Origin: an uncultured Roseobacter sp.
GTDB lineage: Bacteria > Pseudomonadota > Alphaproteobacteria > Rhodobacterales > Rhodobacteraceae
NCBI RefSeq assembly: GCF_947491795.1
Contig: NZ_CANLKW010000001.1
Coordinates: forward strand, 1,240,001-1,304,000
Direction: 5' to 3'
Length of the DNA stretch: 64,000 bases
Below, piece by piece: positions 61,491 to 64,000 of the stretch (position 1 is the first letter of the stretch; the number at the start of each line of letters is the position of its first letter). The translations under genes and the position numbers were made by a program. Below the pieces are notes generated by a model. The model was not told the origin of the DNA. It searched no databases and saw only the letters and a list, made by a program, of their open reading frames with translations.

Positions 61491-61508
61491 TTGACCCGGC
61501 AGGGTCAA
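61491..61508. terminator. Hairpin at the 3' end of the DUF2937 gene
   Basis: TTGACCC-GGCA-GGGTCAA, a perfect 7-bp stem that includes the DUF2937 stop codon. No T run, so termination is uncertain. Confidence 0.35.
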
Positions 61509-62005
61509 GCAGAGGTTTGCACCGGACGCCGCGACCATCCTGGCAACAGCATCAGCGCAAGGCGCAAGCCCGCCCAGCTGGCAAGAAACCCCGCCAGGGC
61601 AAAGAGCGCCGTCGCAGGCGTCAGCGGCAGGGACGGCCGGAAAGCAGACCAGGCTCCGCGCGCCACATCGGCATCCGTCAGACGGGCGGCGTGATAGGCG
61701 CGCATGAAGGGGCCGTGACCGCTGAGCACGACAAGATCCGCGCTCAGCGCCGCGTGTCGCTCAAAAGTGCGCTGCATGTCCGCGCGCCTGGCGTCAAGGA
61801 ATGCAGAGCCGGTCATCTGAGCCAGTGCGGCATCCCGCGTCAGCCCCAGAGCCGCAGCGGAGGCGTCAAAATCGGCCACGACCTGATCCAGCGCGTCAAC
61901 CGCGCCACCGAGCCGCTGCAAATACTGCTGTGAAAACGCGGGAAACTGGGCCGCCCCCAGTGCACCGCTGAGGCTGACCGCGAAAATGGCTGCGCGAAGG
62001 ATCAT
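61505..62005 (-). CDS. DUF2937 family protein
   Basis: 166 residues from the ATG at 62005, with AGGAG upstream; an ATG at 62035 is less likely. An N-terminal hydrophobic segment (about 1-20, possibly a signal anchor), a long helical middle (QYLQRLGGAVDALDQVVADF), and a C-terminal TM segment (about 135-155, ALFALAGFLASWAGLRLAL). Function unknown for the family. It lies between proS and lolE on the same strand. Confidence 0.83.
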   Translation of the reverse strand: MILRAAIFAVSLSGALGAAQFPAFSQQYLQRLGGAVDALDQVVADFDASAAALGLTRDAALAQMTGSAFLDARRADMQRTFERHAALSADLVVLSGHGPFMRAYHAARLTDADVARGAWSAFRPSLPLTPATALFALAGFLASWAGLRLALMLLPGWSRRPVQTSA

Positions 62006-62037
62006 ATCCTGCTCCTGCTCTCCCCCAGGAGGCATCG

Positions 62038-62059
62038 GCGGTATCCTACCAGATACCGC
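62038..62059. other. Perfect 8-bp hairpin between proS and the DUF2937 gene
   Basis: GCGGTATC / GATACCGC with a 6-nt loop, 72 nt past the proS stop and 33 bp before the DUF2937 start. No T run follows. It could be a 3' processing structure or a leader element. Confidence 0.4.
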
Positions 62060-62130
62060 TGGCTGCGCAAAGCATCAGATGCAGCTACGGCACGAACGGC
62101 GGCCAAAATCCCGGCATCCCCGCCAGACGT

Positions 62131-63468
62131 TCAGTGCCCGCTGTAAATGGCCGCGATCTTTTTCACGGCATCTTCCGGCGGCAGTTCTTCGCTTTCACCG
62201 GTGCGTCGGCTGGTCAGCTCGACCACACCGTTTTTCAGACCGCGCGGACCCACCGTGATCCGCCAGGGCAGGCCGATCAGGTCCATGGTCGCAAATTTGC
62301 CGCCTGCCCGTTCATCCCGGTCATCATAAAGCGGGTCGAGCCCGAGCGCCCGGAGCGCGGCATAAAGCGCGTCACAGGCACCGTCCGCCTCCGCATCACC
62401 TTGCCTGAGGTTGACGATACCGCAATGGAAGGGCGTCACACCTTCGGGCCAGATAATGCCCTTGTCGTCATGGCTGGCCTCGATGATTGCGCCCAGCAGA
62501 CGGCTGACACCGATGCCGTGGCTGCCCATGTGCACAGGCGTCGGCTTTCCATCAGGGCCCTGAACCGTCGCGCCCATCGCCTCGGAGTATTTGGTACCGA
62601 AGTAGAAAATCTGACCAACCTCGATGCCGCGCGCCGTGCGGCGACGCTCTTCGGGGATAGCATTGAACAGGGCCTCGTCGTGGGTTTCATCGGTGCGCGC
62701 ATAGAGGTTGGTGAACTCCTGCATGATCGACTGGCACTGATCCACATCGTCAAAATTGATTTCGCGGTCGCCAAAGGTCAGATCGGTCACCGCGCTGTCA
62801 TAGAAAACCTCCGACTCGCCCGTTTCCGCCAGGACAAGGAATTCATGCGTATCATCCCCGCCGATGGGGCCACTGTCGGCGCGCATCGGAATGGCCTGCA
62901 GACCCATCCGCTCGTAGGTGCGCAGGTAGCTTACCAGATGGCGGTTATAGGCATGCAGCGCATCCTCTTTGGTCAGGTCGAAATTGTACCCGTCCTTCAT
63001 GTAAAATTCGCGGCCCCGCATAACACCGAAACGCGGGCGCATCTCGTCGCGGAATTTCCACTGGATATGATAGAGCGTCAGCGGCAGATCTTTGTAGCTG
63101 CCAACGTGCGCGCGGAAGATGTCGGTGATCATCTCCTCATTCGTGGGGCCATAGAGCATATCCCGCTCCTGCCGGTCGCGGATGCGCAGCATCTCGGGGC
63201 CGTAGGCGTCGTACCGTCCGCTTTCGCGCCACAGATCCGCAGGTTGCAGCGTGGGCATCAGCATCGGAATGTGCCCTGCGCGCTGCTGTTCCTCGTGAAC
63301 GATATTCTCGATCCTGCGCAGAACCCGAAAGCCCAGTGGGAGCCACGAATAAATCCCTGCAGAGCTTTGTTTGATCATACCAGCACGCAGCATCAGCCGG
63401 TGACTGACGATCTGTGCCTCGGCGGGGTTTTCGCGCAGCACGGGCAGGAAGTAGCGGGTCAGGCGCAT
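62131..63468 (-). CDS. proS: Prolyl-tRNA synthetase (short type)
   Basis: Class II aminoacyl-tRNA synthetase for proline. 445 residues from the ATG at 63468, beginning [15 protein letters not shown]; this is the compact form without the editing insertion, common in alphaproteobacteria. Motif 1 region [20 protein letters not shown], motif 2 [20 protein letters not shown], motif 3 [14 protein letters not shown] are seen. A frame extension to 63531 adds a non-family leader. AGAGGA lies upstream at a slightly long spacing. Confidence 0.97.
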   Translation of the reverse strand: MRLTRYFLPVLRENPAEAQIVSHRLMLRAGMIKQSSAGIYSWLPLGFRVLRRIENIVHEEQQRAGHIPMLMPTLQPADLWRESGRYDAYGPEMLRIRDRQERDMLYGPTNEEMITDIFRAHVGSYKDLPLTLYHIQWKFRDEMRPRFGVMRGREFYMKDGYNFDLTKEDALHAYNRHLVSYLRTYERMGLQAIPMRADSGPIGGDDTHEFLVLAETGESEVFYDSAVTDLTFGDREINFDDVDQCQSIMQEFTNLYARTDETHDEALFNAIPEERRRTARGIEVGQIFYFGTKYSEAMGATVQGPDGKPTPVHMGSHGIGVSRLLGAIIEASHDDKGIIWPEGVTPFHCGIVNLRQGDAEADGACDALYAALRALGLDPLYDDRDERAGGKFATMDLIGLPWRITVGPRGLKNGVVELTSRRTGESEELPPEDAVKKIAAIYSGH

Positions 63469-63631
63469 TTCGGAGGATCCTCTGATCTTAAAACTCCGCT
63501 CCTGACTATGCCAATCCGCCCGGCCCCGCAATCGGACATTCCCTGCCCGTGCTCAGGCTTTTTCGACGCTGGCCCTTGAAAGACAGCGCTGGTTGCGCAA
63601 TGTGAAACAGATCATCAACCCGGAGACGAAC

Positions 63632-64000
63632 ATGGCCCTGCCTGCACGCGATCAGGTAATCTACTGGAGTGTTGCCAGCGCAGTGTTTCTCATTGTGCTG
63701 TGGTTTCTGGGGCATGTCCTGTTGCCGTTTGTACTGGGTGGCGCAATTGCCTACTTCCTCGATCCGGTGGCTGACCGGCTGGAACGGATGGGGTTGAGCC
63801 GGGTAGCGGCCACCGCCCTGATCACCGTTATCGGGGTACTGGCATTTGTCGTGATGGCGCTGCTGATTATCCCAACCCTGGTGAGCCAGGCGCTGCAGCT
63901 GTTTGAAGTCGCGCCGGAGTTTGCCAGAACCTTTACCGCCTGGCTGACAGAACGGTTCCCTACGCTGCTTGATGACGGATCAACGCTGCGGCAATCCATC
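63632..64000 (+). CDS. AI-2E family transporter, partial (cut by window end)
   Basis: The first 123 residues are present; the frame runs off the window without a stop. CGGAG 6 nt before the ATG supports the start. Two hydrophobic N-terminal helices (about 10-30 and 62-85) with VLPFVLGGAIAYFLDPVADRLERMGL between them are typical of the PerM/YdiK (AI-2E transporter) family. The gene is divergent from proS. Substrate is uncertain for most of the family. Confidence 0.88.
   Translation, partial: MALPARDQVIYWSVASAVFLIVLWFLGHVLLPFVLGGAIAYFLDPVADRLERMGLSRVAATALITVIGVLAFVVMALLIIPTLVSQALQLFEVAPEFARTFTAWLTERFPTLLDDGSTLRQSI

Overview
The window looks like an alphaproteobacterial chromosome of the Rhodobacterales, most likely the Roseobacter group. 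The evidence is high G+C with strong C/G third positions, the block tilS-cpoB-pal-tolBARQ-ybgC-ruvBAC beside ftsH, a phosphatidylcholine synthase, a DUF1127 protein, two proteins with VPLPA-type C-terminal sorting signals, the short prolyl-tRNA synthetase that lacks an insertion domain, and several family-type intergenic repeats. This assignment is inference from gene content; no rRNA or tRNA gene was found to confirm it.

Layout. 1-12.5 kb, almost all minus strand: a MOSC protein, ftsH (TTG start), tilS, the complete Tol-Pal envelope system, one unknown conserved gene, then ruvB, ruvA and ruvC. 12.5-26 kb: a DUF1127 protein, prmA followed by a MATE and an MFS transporter in a tightly overlapped minus-strand run, priA, transaldolase, DUF484-xerC, a P460-like cytochrome, pcs, an O6-alkylguanine repair protein and a DUF2254 membrane protein. 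26-40 kb: a secreted VPLPA protein, ileS, a cNMP-domain thioredoxin-reductase-like fusion, the ycjX-GNAT-ycjF run, truA, a two-gene DUF3726 unit of unknown function, and an ECF sigma/anti-sigma pair. 39.5-48 kb, metabolic: an acyl-CoA dehydrogenase divergent from an APH-family kinase (compare LvaC/LvaA and ACAD10/11), a DsbA-like isomerase, then an FAD oxidoreductase / uronate-dehydrogenase-like / N-formylglutamate-amidohydrolase-like module, a TPR protein and a second MATE transporter. 48-56 kb: an exported hydrolase, small unknowns, an AhpD-like protein, a second VPLPA protein, parE, and a lower-G+C segment carrying a putative trypsin-like protease bounded by repeats. 56-64 kb: two related cytochromes c around an HExxH lipoprotein, a YdcZ-type transporter, an Ldh-family dehydrogenase, lolD/lolC-E, DUF2937, proS and the start of an AI-2E family transporter cut by the window end.

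Most genes are core housekeeping: envelope integrity (Tol-Pal, Lol, FtsH), recombination and chromosome segregation (RuvABC, PriA, XerC, ParE) and translation (IleRS, ProRS, TilS, TruA, PrmA). I found no prophage, CRISPR array, insertion sequence or classical defence island. The least explained signals are non-coding: a 30-nt identical core built of 11-bp units at two loci, a hairpin element present twice with covarying stems, a short element found three times just downstream of minus-strand stop codons, and a nested inverted repeat in a divergent promoter region. The least explained genes are the protease-like gene after parE, the DUF3726 pair and a small basic protein near 25.7 kb.
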